Part shown: positions 1-9,436 of the stretch, piece after piece | Layout: each line of letters begins with the position of its first letter | How positions within the stretch are numbered: the first letter of the stretch is position 1 | Assembly (NCBI GenBank): GCA_964251965.1 | Contig: CAXULQ010000008.1 | Span: 124,001-188,000 of the forward strand | DNA from: Mucilaginibacter_A sp964251965 | GTDB lineage: Bacteria; Bacteroidota; Bacteroidia; Sphingobacteriales; Sphingobacteriaceae | Direction: 5' to 3' | DNA: 64,000 nucleotides | Translations under genes and position numbers: made by a program | Notes under the pieces: generated by a model | What the model was told of the DNA's origin: nothing | What the model saw: the letters and a program-made list of their open reading frames with translations, nothing else | Databases searched by the model: none

Positions 1-2
1 CC

Positions 3-1046
3 GAACTAACCGTATTAAGGGCGGCAATTATTATCGGTTCGGGCAGTGCATCGTTTGAAATTATTCGTGATTTGACGGAGAAATTACCTTTGATGACTGT
101 CCCGCGTTGGGTAAATACAAAGTGCCAGCCAATTGCCATCCGTGATGTATTATTCTATCTGGAAAATGTACTACTAAACGAAGCAACGTTTAATAAAACC
201 TTTGATATTGGCGGGCCGGATATTCTGTCTTTCAAAGGCATGATGATGGTTTACGCTAAAGTGCGCGGACTAAAACGTTATATGATCACGTTGCCCTTCC
301 TTTCGCCCAAAATCTCTTCTTACTGGCTTTATTTTGTTACTTCTACCAATTATCCGCTTGCGCAAAGTTTGGTGAACAGTATGAAGAATGAAACGATTTG
401 CCGCGATCAGGAAATCAACAAATTGATTCCGCACCAATGTTTGAGTTATGAAGAAGCACTTCGGCTGGCTTTTGAAAAGATCGAGCAAAATTCTATTGTT
501 TCCAGTTGGAAAGATGCTTTGAACACGGGTTATCTTAATCCGGCCTTTATGGATCAGATAAAAGTTCCGCAGAACGGCACGAAAGAATACAAAGTTAAAA
601 TGCCTTTTAAGCGGGAAACGGATGTAGTGCTAAGCAATATTTGGTCTATCGGCGGCGATCGCGGCTGGTATTATTGGGACTGGATCTGGAATTTACGAGG
701 ACTGTTAGATAAAATGGTAGGTGGCGTTGGCATCAGGCGCGGGCGTACCAGCAACATCGATATTTCCCCCGGCAACACCATTGATTTTTGGCGCGTTTTG
801 TTAGCCGATAAAGTGAACAAACGTTTGCTGCTTTATGCAGAAATGAAATTGCCCGGCGAAGCATGGCTGGAATTTAAAATAGTAGAACGGCACGGCGAAA
901 GCTTTTTAAGTCAGGTTGCCACTTTCAGGCCAAATGGTTTATGGGGAAGGCTTTACTGGGCAACTATGTTTCCGTTCCATATTTTTATTTTTAACGGTAT
1001 GGCCAAAAGGATTATCAATTACAAGGAAACACATAACCTCAACTGA
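3..1046 (+). CDS. SDR-family oxidoreductase with DUF2867 domain, 5'-truncated by window edge
   Basis: The reading frame is open from base 3, so the gene starts upstream of the window; the TTG at 72 is internal. The frame reads through GSGSASFEIIRDLTEKLP, then PRWVNTKCQPIAIRDVL, the substrate-side half of an atypical NAD(P)-binding SDR (YbjT-like). The last roughly 170 residues (YYWDWIWNLRGLLDKMVGG, then the WRVLLADK and GEAWLEFKI segments) match the DUF2867 extension known from these proteins. The Rossmann glycine motif would lie outside the window. The substrate is unknown. The family assignment is firm, the function is not. Confidence 0.85.
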   Translation, partial: ELTVLRAAIIIGSGSASFEIIRDLTEKLPLMTVPRWVNTKCQPIAIRDVLFYLENVLLNEATFNKTFDIGGPDILSFKGMMMVYAKVRGLKRYMITLPFLSPKISSYWLYFVTSTNYPLAQSLVNSMKNETICRDQEINKLIPHQCLSYEEALRLAFEKIEQNSIVSSWKDALNTGYLNPAFMDQIKVPQNGTKEYKVKMPFKRETDVVLSNIWSIGGDRGWYYWDWIWNLRGLLDKMVGGVGIRRGRTSNIDISPGNTIDFWRVLLADKVNKRLLLYAEMKLPGEAWLEFKIVERHGESFLSQVATFRPNGLWGRLYWATMFPFHIFIFNGMAKRIINYKETHNLN

Positions 1047-1066
1047 CTTACAACTGATTTTTATGG

Positions 1067-1086
1067 GATAAAAGAAGCATTGCTTC
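1067..1086. repeat. 12-mer repeat copy in a small palindrome
   Basis: An exact TAAAAGAAGCAT copy lies at 1069-1080. The bases around it form GAAGCA-T-TGCTTC (1074-1086), a perfect 6-bp inverted repeat. It lies between the SDR stop and the cupin gene and reads toward the cupin gene. It belongs to the dispersed family described at 1069-62530. Confidence 0.7.
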
Positions 1087-1145
1087 AAAAATAACTTCTC
1101 CCAAAACATAACTATTGTTTTTACGTAAACGGGATTTCGAAAAAC

Positions 1146-2012
1146 GTGGCAACAATGGAAATTCAGAAAAAAGGGGCAATCTCGTACGAAGAGTTTATGG
1201 AAGAACATTATCTTCCGGGCATACCGCTGGTTTTCAAAAAAGCTTCCAGCATTTGGAAAGCCAACGGATTGTTTAGTCCGGATTGGTTCCGAAAAAATTA
1301 CGGCGACCGCAAAACGGAGGTAAAAGGCAAAGAATACACCATGCAGGAAGTGATGGATTTGGTGGAAAACAGCACAGCCGAAAACCCGGCACCATATCCC
1401 TGCAAATACGATATTGTAGAGCAACTGCCAGAAATTCTTCCGCTAATCAGTCCGATTGGGATGAATTATGCCAAGCCCAACTGGTTCGACCATAAATTAT
1501 TCAACATTGGCCATTGGGGAAATGCTATTGAACTTTTCATCGGCGGCCCGGGAGGAAAATTCCCATACTTACATTTGGATTTTTACCATTTAAATGCCTG
1601 GATTACACAATTATATGGAGATAAACAGTTCACCGTTTTTCCGCGCGGGCAGGACGAATTGTTATATCCTGATCCCAAAAACCAGTGGCGGTCAGAACTA
1701 AATATTTTCGAGCCCGATTACCAAAAATACCCCAAATTTGCAGAAGCAACGCCCATTACCTTTACCGTTAGTGCCGGCGAAACGTTGTTTATCCCTTTCG
1801 GTTTGTGGCATACGGCACACTCGTTAACACCAACTATTTCTGTGGCTTTTGATCAGCTCAACAGTAAAAACTACCCCGAATTTTTAAAAGATGTGTGGAC
1901 GTTTAAAAAGCAGGACAGCACTTTAAAAGCGGTTGCCATGTACAGTTATGCCGTTGTTGCCGGTTTGGGCTGTAAAGTAAGTGACTCGATGGCGAGAAAA
2001 GCAGCACGCTGA
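1146..2012 (+). CDS. Cupin-like (JmjC/cupin_8) Fe(II)/2-oxoglutarate oxygenase
   Basis: The 288-residue protein has a JmjC-type double-stranded beta helix. The metal site is visible as H143-x-D145 in PYLHLDFYHLN and a distal histidine at 222 in GLWHTAHS. K160 in YGDKQ is placed where JmjC enzymes bind 2-oxoglutarate. The N-terminal half (SYEEFMEEHYLPGIPLVFKK) is the usual lead-in of cupin_8 proteins. Such proteins are hydroxylases of protein or small-molecule targets; the target here cannot be read. The frame opens with GTG at 1146, but the ATG at 1155 gives MEIQKK and is at least as likely a start. A 12-mer repeat copy lies about 65 bp upstream, reading toward the gene. Confidence 0.85.
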   Translation: MATMEIQKKGAISYEEFMEEHYLPGIPLVFKKASSIWKANGLFSPDWFRKNYGDRKTEVKGKEYTMQEVMDLVENSTAENPAPYPCKYDIVEQLPEILPLISPIGMNYAKPNWFDHKLFNIGHWGNAIELFIGGPGGKFPYLHLDFYHLNAWITQLYGDKQFTVFPRGQDELLYPDPKNQWRSELNIFEPDYQKYPKFAEATPITFTVSAGETLFIPFGLWHTAHSLTPTISVAFDQLNSKNYPEFLKDVWTFKKQDSTLKAVAMYSYAVVAGLGCKVSDSMARKAAR

Positions 2013-2022
2013 TCTAAAGCCG

Positions 2023-2034
2023 ATGCTGTTTTTA
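2023..2034 (-). repeat. Sister-form repeat TAAAAACAGCAT
   Basis: This copy lies between the cupin and GH16 genes. On the - strand its left flank reads TTTTAGGTTG before ATAAAA, the same flank as copies at 12603, 26260 and 54729. That shared flank is what ties the two core forms into one family. Confidence 0.65.
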
Positions 2035-2139
2035 TCAACCTAAAACCATCACCTTAAATAATTTGCCAAAAGCAGTTTTACATTTATAACTTTACGTAAT
2101 TAAACCAGCGGAAACCCTCGTTTGTTAAAGTTATAAACC

Positions 2140-3006
2140 ATGAAGCCAGATTTAAAATTATTGCTGTTAGCGGTGATTGCAGGAGTTGTTTGCATTTTAT
2201 CCTGTTCCGGGAAAAAAGATACGCCTCAGCCTGTCATCGGCACAACAACTGCTGCCCCGGTTGATAAAGGCTGGACTTTTGAAACTACACCATTTTTTGC
2301 TGATGAATTTAATTACACCGGCAAGCCAGACAGCACCAAGTGGAATTACGATGTTGGCGGCAATGGCTGGGGCAATAACGAGCTGGAATATTACACCAGT
2401 TCGGGCAACAATGCCAGCGTTGGCAACGGCAATTTAACCATCACCGCCAAAAAAGAAGCTTACAATGGCATGAATTACACTTCGGCCAGGATGGTTTCAA
2501 AAGGTGCCGGCAGTTTGCTTTATGGCCGGGTAGAAGTGAGTGCGAAATTACCTGCTGGCCGGGGTTTATGGCCTGCAGTTTGGCTTTTATCGGATGATCA
2601 AACTTATGGCAACTGGCCAAAATCAGGAGAAATTGATGTGATGGAAAACGTAAACTACGATCCAAACCCGGTTTATTTTACCATTCATACCCAATTGTAT
2701 AACGGCGCAATCGGCACGCAAAAAGGTGCTAACAAAAGCATTCCGGATGCATCTACAACCTTTCATAAATACCGGATGGATTGGACACCTTACGCCATCC
2801 GCGGTTATTACGACGATTTGCTGATGTTTACTTATGTAAACGATGGCCAAGGTTCGCCGTCCTGGCCGTTCGACCAGAAATTCCATTTGTTGCTAAACAT
2901 TGCTGTTGGCGGTAATTGGGGCGGGATTAAAGGTGTGGACGATACGGCTTTCCCAACAACAATGCAGGTAGATTATGCGCGCTTTTACAAAATGATTGAT
3001 AAGTAA
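2140..3006 (+). CDS. GH16 beta-glucanase lipoprotein (laminarinase type)
   Basis: This is an endo-acting beta-1,3(1,4)-glucanase by family. The GH16 catalytic motif is intact: E164-I-D166-V-M-E169, with E164 the nucleophile and E169 the acid/base. The N-terminus is a lipoprotein signal with the lipid cysteine at 22 (CILSC), followed by a short polar linker and the catalytic domain from about residue 48. WNYDVGGNGWGNNELEYY and GGNWGG are typical laminarinase substrate-cleft segments. It is the first of three co-directional glucan hydrolases (GH16, GH30, GH5), pointing to digestion of laminarin or fungal beta-glucan at the cell surface. Confidence 0.93.
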   Translation: MKPDLKLLLLAVIAGVVCILSCSGKKDTPQPVIGTTTAAPVDKGWTFETTPFFADEFNYTGKPDSTKWNYDVGGNGWGNNELEYYTSSGNNASVGNGNLTITAKKEAYNGMNYTSARMVSKGAGSLLYGRVEVSAKLPAGRGLWPAVWLLSDDQTYGNWPKSGEIDVMENVNYDPNPVYFTIHTQLYNGAIGTQKGANKSIPDASTTFHKYRMDWTPYAIRGYYDDLLMFTYVNDGQGSPSWPFDQKFHLLLNIAVGGNWGGIKGVDDTAFPTTMQVDYARFYKMIDK

Positions 3007-3007
3007 A

Positions 3008-3051
3008 ATGCTTCTTTTAGCACATCAAACTTAGTGCGGTAAAAGAAGCAT
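3008..3051. terminator. Hairpin made of two inverted 12-mer repeats
   Basis: An inverted copy at 3008-3019 and a direct copy at 3040-3051 can pair as a perfect 12-bp stem. Inside it GCAC (3020) faces GTGC (3034). It lies between the GH16 stop at 3006 and the GH30 start at 3087. As RNA it would be a stable hairpin without a classical uridine tract, so a terminator role is inferred. Confidence 0.55.
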
Positions 3052-3086
3052 CTCAACATAAAACCTAACCTTAAAGCCTTTTTAAA

Positions 3087-4550
3087 ATGAAAAAATACGA
3101 TCACGTTGTTTTGTCGGCGATGCTTCTTTTATCCATCCATTCCGGACAAATAAAAGCTCAGGGAAAGCAGCAGTTTTCTACAAAAAACAAAACAGTTACA
3201 ATTTATACCACCGCCCAAAATACGGATTTCCGTTTATCTAAAACCCAAACGCTTCCGTTCAATGTAAAACCTCAGCCTAAAGAAACAGAGATTACGGTTT
3301 TTGTTGATCCGTCTAAAACTTTTCAATCTATTGTCGGCATCGGCGGCGCGCTTACAGATGCCGTTGCAGAGACTTTTTACAAACTTCCACAAAACAAGCA
3401 GCAAGAACTTTTAACGGCTTATTACGACAAAGAAAAAGGCATCGGCTATAGTTTGGCGCGGACAAATATCCAAAGCTGCGATTTTTCCAGCGGAAGTTAC
3501 AGTTATATTGCCGAAGGAGATGCCGCGCTTAAAACGTTTAGTGTTAAGCATGATGAGCAATATCGCATCCCTTTTATCAAAAAAGCTATTGTGGCGGCAG
3601 GTGGTAAACTTACTTTGTTTGCTACGCCCTGGAGTCCGCCTGCTTTTATGAAAAGCAACAATGATGTGTTGCACGGCGGAACATTGTTGCCGAAATATTA
3701 CCAGTCCTGGGCTAACTTCTACGTAAAATTTATCCAAACTTATGAAAAGGCAGGCATACCGATTTGGGGATTATCGGTAGAAAACGAACCAATGGCTACG
3801 CAAAGCTGGGAATCATGCGTTTATACAGCAGATGAAGAACGTGATTTTATCAAAAACTTTTTAGGGCCAACATTGCATAAAGCAGGCATGGCGGATAAAA
3901 AGCTGATGGCTTGGGACCATAACCGGGATTTGGTTTACCAGCGTGCCAGTACGGTTTTGGAAGATCCGGAAGCGGCAAAATACGTTTGGGGGATTGCTTA
4001 TCACTGGTACGAAACCTGGACGGGCGGTCAACCGCAATTTGTAAACGTTGACCGTGTGCACGAAGCTTTCCCAAACACGCATTTAATGTTTACCGAAGGT
4101 TGTGTTGAACGCTTTGATTACGCCAAAATAAACGATTGGAGTTTGGGCGAACGCTACGGAAATTCGATGGTGAACGATTTTAACGCAGGCACTGTTGGCT
4201 GGACGGATTGGAACATTTTACTGGATGAAAAAGGCGGGCCAAACCACGTTGGTAATTTTTGCTTCGCGCCCATTATTGCCGATACAAAAACCGGCGAATT
4301 GCATTACACCAACTGCTATTATTATTTGGGGCATTTTTCCAAATTTGTAAAACCGGGCGCAAAAAGGATCATCAGTTCTTCCAGCAGGAGCGGTTTGCAA
4401 ACCACCGCTTTTATCAATCCTGATGGTAAATTGGCGGTTATCGTTTTAAACCTTTCAGACAAAGAAATAAAATACGATTTGTCTATCGCCGGAAACGCAG
4501 CAAATGCAAGTAGTTTGCCGCATTCTATTTCTACCTTAATTATTCAATAA
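3087..4550 (+). CDS. GH30 glycoside hydrolase (glucosylceramidase / beta-1,6-glucanase type)
   Basis: The 487-residue secreted protein has a signal peptide ending near KAQG (residues 1-26). It has the GH30 (beta/alpha)8 barrel and its beta-sandwich side domain at the C-terminus (VIVLNLSDKEIKYDLSI). The acid/base is E234 in VENEP and the nucleophile is E337 in FTEGC; WSPPAFMKSN is the family loop. Bacterial members next to GH16 enzymes are usually beta-1,6-glucanases; that specificity is inferred from context. A 12-mer repeat (3120-3131) lies inside the signal-peptide coding sequence. Confidence 0.92.
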   Translation: MKKYDHVVLSAMLLLSIHSGQIKAQGKQQFSTKNKTVTIYTTAQNTDFRLSKTQTLPFNVKPQPKETEITVFVDPSKTFQSIVGIGGALTDAVAETFYKLPQNKQQELLTAYYDKEKGIGYSLARTNIQSCDFSSGSYSYIAEGDAALKTFSVKHDEQYRIPFIKKAIVAAGGKLTLFATPWSPPAFMKSNNDVLHGGTLLPKYYQSWANFYVKFIQTYEKAGIPIWGLSVENEPMATQSWESCVYTADEERDFIKNFLGPTLHKAGMADKKLMAWDHNRDLVYQRASTVLEDPEAAKYVWGIAYHWYETWTGGQPQFVNVDRVHEAFPNTHLMFTEGCVERFDYAKINDWSLGERYGNSMVNDFNAGTVGWTDWNILLDEKGGPNHVGNFCFAPIIADTKTGELHYTNCYYYLGHFSKFVKPGAKRIISSSSRSGLQTTAFINPDGKLAVIVLNLSDKEIKYDLSIAGNAANASSLPHSISTLIIQ

Positions 4551-4584
4551 TAGCATCTGCATGCTGTTTTTAAACTCTCAAAAA

Positions 4585-5820
4585 ATGCATGGTAAAAGAA
4601 GCATTGTGCTCATCATAAACCTGCTATTATTTGCTGCCGGTATTTTTAAGGTTGAAGCGCAAAGCACATTCATCAGCGTAAAAGGAAAAGAAATCATCGG
4701 CACAAACGGAAAACCAATGTTGTTAAAAGGCACCAACCTGGGCAATTGGATGGTGCCCGAAGGTTACATGTTTAAGTTTAAAGATGTTTCTTCGCCGAGG
4801 TTAATTAACGAAGCTATTACAGAAGCTATCGGCCCGGATGCCACAAAGGATTTCTGGGAAAAATATTTAAACAGTTACGTTACCGAAGCCGACATCCATT
4901 ACCTGAAAAGTACGGGGATGAATTCGCTCCGCGTTCCGTTCAACTACCGTCTTTTTACTAATGAAACTTACCTCGGCGCAACGGATGAAAACCGCGGTTT
5001 TGTGTTGTTGGATAAGTTGATTAGCTGGAGCAAAAAGGAAAACATATATTTAATTTTGGATATGCACGCCGCGCCAGGCGGACAAACCGGCGATAATATA
5101 GACGACGGTTCTGGCTATCCGTTTTTGTTTGAAAATGAGCAAAGTCAGGCGCTAACCATCAGCATCTGGAAAAAAATTGCCGATCGTTACAAAAACGAAC
5201 CGATTGTAATGGGTTACGATTTGTTGAACGAACCTATCGCCACTTATTTTGATGCTTCGAAACTAAATCCATTACTCGAACCGCTTTATAAAAAAATTAC
5301 GGCAGCCATTCGAACCGTTGATAAAAACCATTTGATATTTTTAGGCGGCGCGCAGTGGGACGGCAATTTCAGTGTTTTTGGTGTCCCGTTTGACGATAAA
5401 CTGGTTTACACTTTTCATACGTATTGGACGGATGTGAAGCAGGAAGTGATCCAGAAATACATCGATTTCCGCAACAAAAACAACGTGCCCATTTACATTG
5501 GCGAAACCGGAGAAAACAACGATGAATGGATCAAAAATTTTAGGATTTTGCTGGAGAAAAACAACATCGGCTGGCATTACTGGCCATACAAAAAAATGGA
5601 TGCTAAAAGCAGTATCGTACAATTTAAACAACCTGCCGGTTACGATTCGCTTATCGTTTACACCCAAAAACCACGCACTACTTTTGCCGAAATTCGAAAA
5701 GCTGCACCTGCAAACCGCGAACAAATTAAGCAAGCTTTGAATGATGTTTTGAAGAATTGTTTGTTTGAAAACTGTACGCCAAATAAAGCTTACATCCAAG
5801 GTTTGGGTTTGAAAGATTAG
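4585..5820 (+). CDS. GH5 family glycoside hydrolase (exo-beta-1,3-glucanase or endoglucanase type)
   Basis: A secreted GH5 (clan A) barrel. The acid/base is in LLNEPIATYF (Glu about 24 codons short of residue 240) and the nucleophile is in YIGETGENN. GTNLGNWMVPEGYMF and LRVPFNYR are the usual first strands of exo-1,3-glucanase-like GH5. The frame opens at an ATG at 4561, but that ATG lies inside a sister-form repeat (4561-4572). The ATG at 4585 gives MHGKRS followed by a normal signal peptide ending EAQS, so it is preferred. A 12-mer repeat at 4593-4604 encodes part of GKRSI in the n-region. It follows GH30 by 34 bp and probably shares its transcript. Confidence 0.9.
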   Translation: MHGKRSIVLIINLLLFAAGIFKVEAQSTFISVKGKEIIGTNGKPMLLKGTNLGNWMVPEGYMFKFKDVSSPRLINEAITEAIGPDATKDFWEKYLNSYVTEADIHYLKSTGMNSLRVPFNYRLFTNETYLGATDENRGFVLLDKLISWSKKENIYLILDMHAAPGGQTGDNIDDGSGYPFLFENEQSQALTISIWKKIADRYKNEPIVMGYDLLNEPIATYFDASKLNPLLEPLYKKITAAIRTVDKNHLIFLGGAQWDGNFSVFGVPFDDKLVYTFHTYWTDVKQEVIQKYIDFRNKNNVPIYIGETGENNDEWIKNFRILLEKNNIGWHYWPYKKMDAKSSIVQFKQPAGYDSLIVYTQKPRTTFAEIRKAAPANREQIKQALNDVLKNCLFENCTPNKAYIQGLGLKD

Positions 5821-5876
5821 CACCGCCAACAGAAACCAGTTCAAACAAAACAATAAAAAGCTTAGTTTAGCCAGTC

Positions 5877-7754
5877 ATGAGTAAAAATGACCCTAAACGA
5901 AGCATCTCCGTTTTAATGCCGGTTTACAATCAGGCAAATTTTATTAACCGCGCCATAGAAAGTTTAAAATTACAAAGTTATACCGATTGGGAACTGGTTA
6001 TTATCAACGATGGTTCTACCGATAATCTCCAAAATACAATCGCTCCGTATATCGGTCATCCTCAAATAACTTACTTTGAAAACAAAGAAAATATTGGGCT
6101 TGGTGCTGCTTTGAATCAAGGTTTAGAAAAAGCAAAATACAATCTGATTGCTTATTTGCCTGCCGACGATGTTTATTACAAAGATCATTTGCAATCTTTA
6201 GTAAATAAACTGGAAGAGAGTGAAGAAACTATTCTCGCCTTTTCCGGAATCCGCCATCATTATAACCGAACTTGTACCGGTAAATTAGATGGTTTCTGGC
6301 TGCAATTAGTGCAATGTCTTCACCACAAAACAAAAGACCGCTGGATGGAACGAGAAGAGTTGGTTACCGATGATTTAGGCCGAATGTTCTGGAATAAATT
6401 AGCGGTAAAAGGAGCATTTGCAACAACTGAAAAAGTAAGTTGTGAATGGGTTGACCATCCGCAGCAACGCTACAAAATAATCCAGGAACCGGTTGGCGGC
6501 ATCAATCCTTATAAATTATATTACCACGTTAACCAACCTTTGCGCTATCATACAACGGTTGGAAATTATATTGATGAGATCAGTTATTACGAACCTTTCC
6601 GCCAAAAACGCAATGATGCTTCTTTTACCGGCCTAAAAATAGTATTGGTTGGCGAACTGGCTTATAACGCCGAACGCATTGTTGCTTTTGAAGAGCAAGG
6701 CCACAAATTGTATGGTTTATGGATGCGCGATCCGTATTGGTACAACAATGTTGGTCCGCTGCCTTTTGGTAACGTAACCGATATTCCGTACGAAAACTGG
6801 CAGCAAACCATCGCCGAAATAAAACCTGATATTATTTATGCACAACTAAACTGGCAAGCCGTTCCTTTCGCTCACGAAATTTTGATGGCCAATACCGGTA
6901 TTCCTTTCGTTTGGAATTTTAAGGAAGGGCCTTTTATCTGCATGGAAAAAGGAACCTGGCCGCAAATGATGGATTTATACACCAAATCCGACGGACAAAT
7001 TTATACCAGTGCTGAAATGCGCGATTGGCTTTTACAATTCCTGCCAAAAGAATCAGCAGAAACGGCTTTAGTTTTAGACGGAGATCTGCCGAAAAAAGAA
7101 TGGTTTAAAACAGAATTATCGCCACTGCTTTCGGCACAAGACGGAGAATTGCATACCGTAGTTCCTGGCCGTCCAATCGGTTTGCATCCGCATACCGTTG
7201 TAGAACTGGCCGAACAAAAAATCCACGTTCATTTTTATGGTGATTTTACCCACGGACAATGGAAAGAGTGGATTATCAAATCTCAAAAAATGGCACCGGG
7301 CTTTTTGCATATCCATCCAAATGTTACGCAGCACAATTGGGTAAAAGAGTTTTCAGCTTACGATGCCGGCTGGCTGCATTTTTTCAAAAGCGAGAATAAC
7401 GGCGAACTGATGCGCGCCAATTGGGACGACCTAAACCTGCCTGCCCGTATGGCAACTTTAGCAGCGGCCGGTTTGCCCATGTTGCAGCGAGATAATTCTG
7501 GCCATACGGTTGCTACTCAGTCTATTGTAAAAAACTTAGGTTTAGGTTTGTTTTTTAATGATGCTGCCGAACTTGCTGCACAGTTACGCAATCCCGAAAA
7601 AATGAAACAATTGCGCCAAACCGTTTGGGAAAAACGTGTGCTTTTTTCGTTTGATTACCATGTGGAAGAACTGGTTACTTTCTTTAAAAAAGCAATCAAA
7701 AGGAAAAAGTTGGAATTGGTTGATGATACGGCAAGCACAATTTTTCATACCTAA
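5877..7754 (+). CDS. Two-domain glycosyltransferase: GT2 fused to GT-B
   Basis: Residues 1 to about 250 are a GT-A fold of family 2: SVLMPVYNQ, the IINDGST motif at 43-48, and the metal-binding ADD at 96-98. Residues from about 260 (LKIVLVGELAYNAERI) to the end resemble a GT-B glycosyltransferase: FVWNFKEGPF, GWLHFFKSEN and ARMATLAAAGLPMLQ are typical donor-domain segments. The fusion suggests one protein adding two sugars or a donor/acceptor pair. It heads a + strand run with PEBP, GT9 and GT2 genes. No membrane segment is seen. Acceptor and sugar are unknown. Confidence 0.85.
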   Translation: MSKNDPKRSISVLMPVYNQANFINRAIESLKLQSYTDWELVIINDGSTDNLQNTIAPYIGHPQITYFENKENIGLGAALNQGLEKAKYNLIAYLPADDVYYKDHLQSLVNKLEESEETILAFSGIRHHYNRTCTGKLDGFWLQLVQCLHHKTKDRWMEREELVTDDLGRMFWNKLAVKGAFATTEKVSCEWVDHPQQRYKIIQEPVGGINPYKLYYHVNQPLRYHTTVGNYIDEISYYEPFRQKRNDASFTGLKIVLVGELAYNAERIVAFEEQGHKLYGLWMRDPYWYNNVGPLPFGNVTDIPYENWQQTIAEIKPDIIYAQLNWQAVPFAHEILMANTGIPFVWNFKEGPFICMEKGTWPQMMDLYTKSDGQIYTSAEMRDWLLQFLPKESAETALVLDGDLPKKEWFKTELSPLLSAQDGELHTVVPGRPIGLHPHTVVELAEQKIHVHFYGDFTHGQWKEWIIKSQKMAPGFLHIHPNVTQHNWVKEFSAYDAGWLHFFKSENNGELMRANWDDLNLPARMATLAAAGLPMLQRDNSGHTVATQSIVKNLGLGLFFNDAAELAAQLRNPEKMKQLRQTVWEKRVLFSFDYHVEELVTFFKKAIKRKKLELVDDTASTIFHT

Positions 7755-7829
7755 AAACAGCATTCCGATTTAAAATCTGCTTTAATTTATACCTTCGCCT
7801 CTATTAATTTTATTCAACATCATCCTAAC

Positions 7830-8276
7830 ATGATCTTAAAAAGCATTTTTGAAGCTAATCAGGAATTTCCTGAACTATTTACCTGTTTAAGCGAAAACAT
7901 CAATCCACCATTATATTTCCACGACGTTCCAGAAGGAACAAAAAGCCTGATTTTAAGTCTGGAAGATACAAATGCTACACCAACTCCCTGGATTCATTGG
8001 CTGCTGTTTAACATTCCGCCAACGGTAACAGAAATCAAACAAAACGAAATTCCGGAAGGTGCGACCGAAGGTTTGGCTAACAACAAAAGCTTTGGTTATG
8101 AAGGCCCTTGTCCGAAATATTTTTCTGGCACACACACTTATTTATTTACATTAACAGCTTTGGATATCGTATTGGATATTCCTAAAGCATCGGACAAAAC
8201 TGCTGTAGAACAAGCTGCGGAAGGACATATTTTAGCCAAAACAGAGCTGGTTGGTTTATGCACGTCCGACAAATAA
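7830..8276 (+). CDS. YbhB/YbcL family Raf kinase inhibitor-like (PEBP) protein
   Basis: The 148-residue protein matches the bacterial phosphatidylethanolamine-binding fold. NINPPLYFHDVPEGTKSLILSLED contains the ligand-pocket residues, TPWIHWLLFNIPP is the central strand, and YEGPCPKYFSGTHTYLFTLTALD is the conserved GPCPP-like and H-x-Y segment. No signal peptide. Bacterial members have no settled role. It lies inside a glycosyltransferase cluster, probably in one transcript with the next gene, whose start lies about 28 bp downstream. Confidence 0.9.
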   Translation: MILKSIFEANQEFPELFTCLSENINPPLYFHDVPEGTKSLILSLEDTNATPTPWIHWLLFNIPPTVTEIKQNEIPEGATEGLANNKSFGYEGPCPKYFSGTHTYLFTLTALDIVLDIPKASDKTAVEQAAEGHILAKTELVGLCTSDK

Positions 8277-8304
8277 AACATCGATAAAAGAAGCATTAAC
8301 AAAA

Positions 8305-9435
8305 TTGGAAATAGTTAAAAAGATAGCCATTGTACGGGCTAACGCGCTGGGCGATTTTATTTTTGTTTTGCCTGCTTTACGCGCTTTAAAAGAAACTTTT
8401 CCGGGTGTCGAGATTGTGTATTTAGGAAAAGCCTGGCACCAGGAATTTTTGAAAGGAAGGCCAAGTTTGGTTGATCGCGTAATTGTTGTTCCGCCTTATC
8501 CCGGCGTTGGTGCGGCTTACGATTATCAAAGAGATGAAGCGCAGTTGGACGCGTTTTTTGCAGAAATGCAGGCCGAAGAGTTCGATTTGGCTTTCCAGTT
8601 TCATGGCGGCGGCGGCAATTCTAACCCGTTTACCAAACGTTTGGGTGCTAAAAAAAGCATTGGTTTACAGGCAGCAGGTGCGCCGCCTTTAGATATAAAT
8701 GTTCCTTATATCATGTATTTTGCCGAGCCGCTGCGTTACCTGGAAGTGGTATCCAAAGCAGGTGCAAAAACAGCGTGGTTTGAACCGGAGTTTGAAAGTA
8801 TTCCTTCTGATTTGGATGAGCTAAAAGCTTTAATTCCTGATTATCAGCTTAGAAAATTAATCGTCATTCATCCGGGTGCTACCGATTTACGCCGAAGATG
8901 GTCGCCTCAAAACTTTGCTGCCGTTGCTGATTTTTTAATTGAAACCAGTTTTACCGTTGTTGTTACCGGAAGCGATTGGGAACGTGAAGTAACCGATGCC
9001 GTGATAAAAAATATGGCACAAAAGAAGCATGTAATTGACTTCTGCGGAAAAGTATCGCTGACTGGTTTAACCGGATTACTGTCCGTTTCTAAACTGCTGA
9101 TTTCTAATGATACTGGTCCGCTGCATCTGGCGCGTGCTTTAAAAACGCCAACGGTAGCCACTTATTGGTGCGGCAATGTCATCACCAGTCCGCCGCTTAC
9201 ACTAACCACTAACCGTACTTTGTTGTCTTGGATGATTATTTGTCCCATCTGCGGTAAAAATATTACCGGACCAGATTCTGGTAAAAATGATACGAATTGC
9301 AATCATGATGTTTCTTTTGTTGATGGCATCAGCATAGAACAAGTAAAAATTGCTGCTTTTGACTTGCTGAACCATGTTGAAGAATGGCCTCAGGAAACCG
9401 AACAATTACCCGTATCACCAAGCAATTATATTTGA
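8305..9435 (+). CDS. Glycosyltransferase family 9 (heptosyltransferase-like)
   Basis: The start of the mature fold is IAIVRANALGDFIFVLPALRALK, the classic GT9 first strand with the nucleotide-sugar loop. VIHPGATDLRRRWSPQNFAAVA and SNDTGPLHLARALKTPTVATYW are the GT9 donor-binding blocks. ADP-heptose is the usual donor, and hldE lies nearby. The frame is open from TTG at 8251, overlapping the PEBP gene, but a 12-mer repeat (8285-8296) occupies that overlap and no ATG precedes the fold. TTG at 8305 (LEIVKK) is my preferred start. Four cysteines near the C-terminus (CPIC, later C) are unusual for GT9 and could bind a metal. Confidence 0.82.
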   Translation: MEIVKKIAIVRANALGDFIFVLPALRALKETFPGVEIVYLGKAWHQEFLKGRPSLVDRVIVVPPYPGVGAAYDYQRDEAQLDAFFAEMQAEEFDLAFQFHGGGGNSNPFTKRLGAKKSIGLQAAGAPPLDINVPYIMYFAEPLRYLEVVSKAGAKTAWFEPEFESIPSDLDELKALIPDYQLRKLIVIHPGATDLRRRWSPQNFAAVADFLIETSFTVVVTGSDWEREVTDAVIKNMAQKKHVIDFCGKVSLTGLTGLLSVSKLLISNDTGPLHLARALKTPTVATYWCGNVITSPPLTLTTNRTLLSWMIICPICGKNITGPDSGKNDTNCNHDVSFVDGISIEQVKIAAFDLLNHVEEWPQETEQLPVSPSNYI

Positions 9436-9436
9436 T

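Noticed and set aside
4561..4584. ATG at 4561 as start of the GH5 gene
   Set aside because: It lies inside a sister-form repeat and adds eight residues ahead of a normal signal peptide that begins at 4585.
9374..9436. Upstream extension of the GT2 gene
   Set aside because: It overlaps the GT9 gene by 62 bases, while the ATG at 9437 opens exactly at the conserved first strand.
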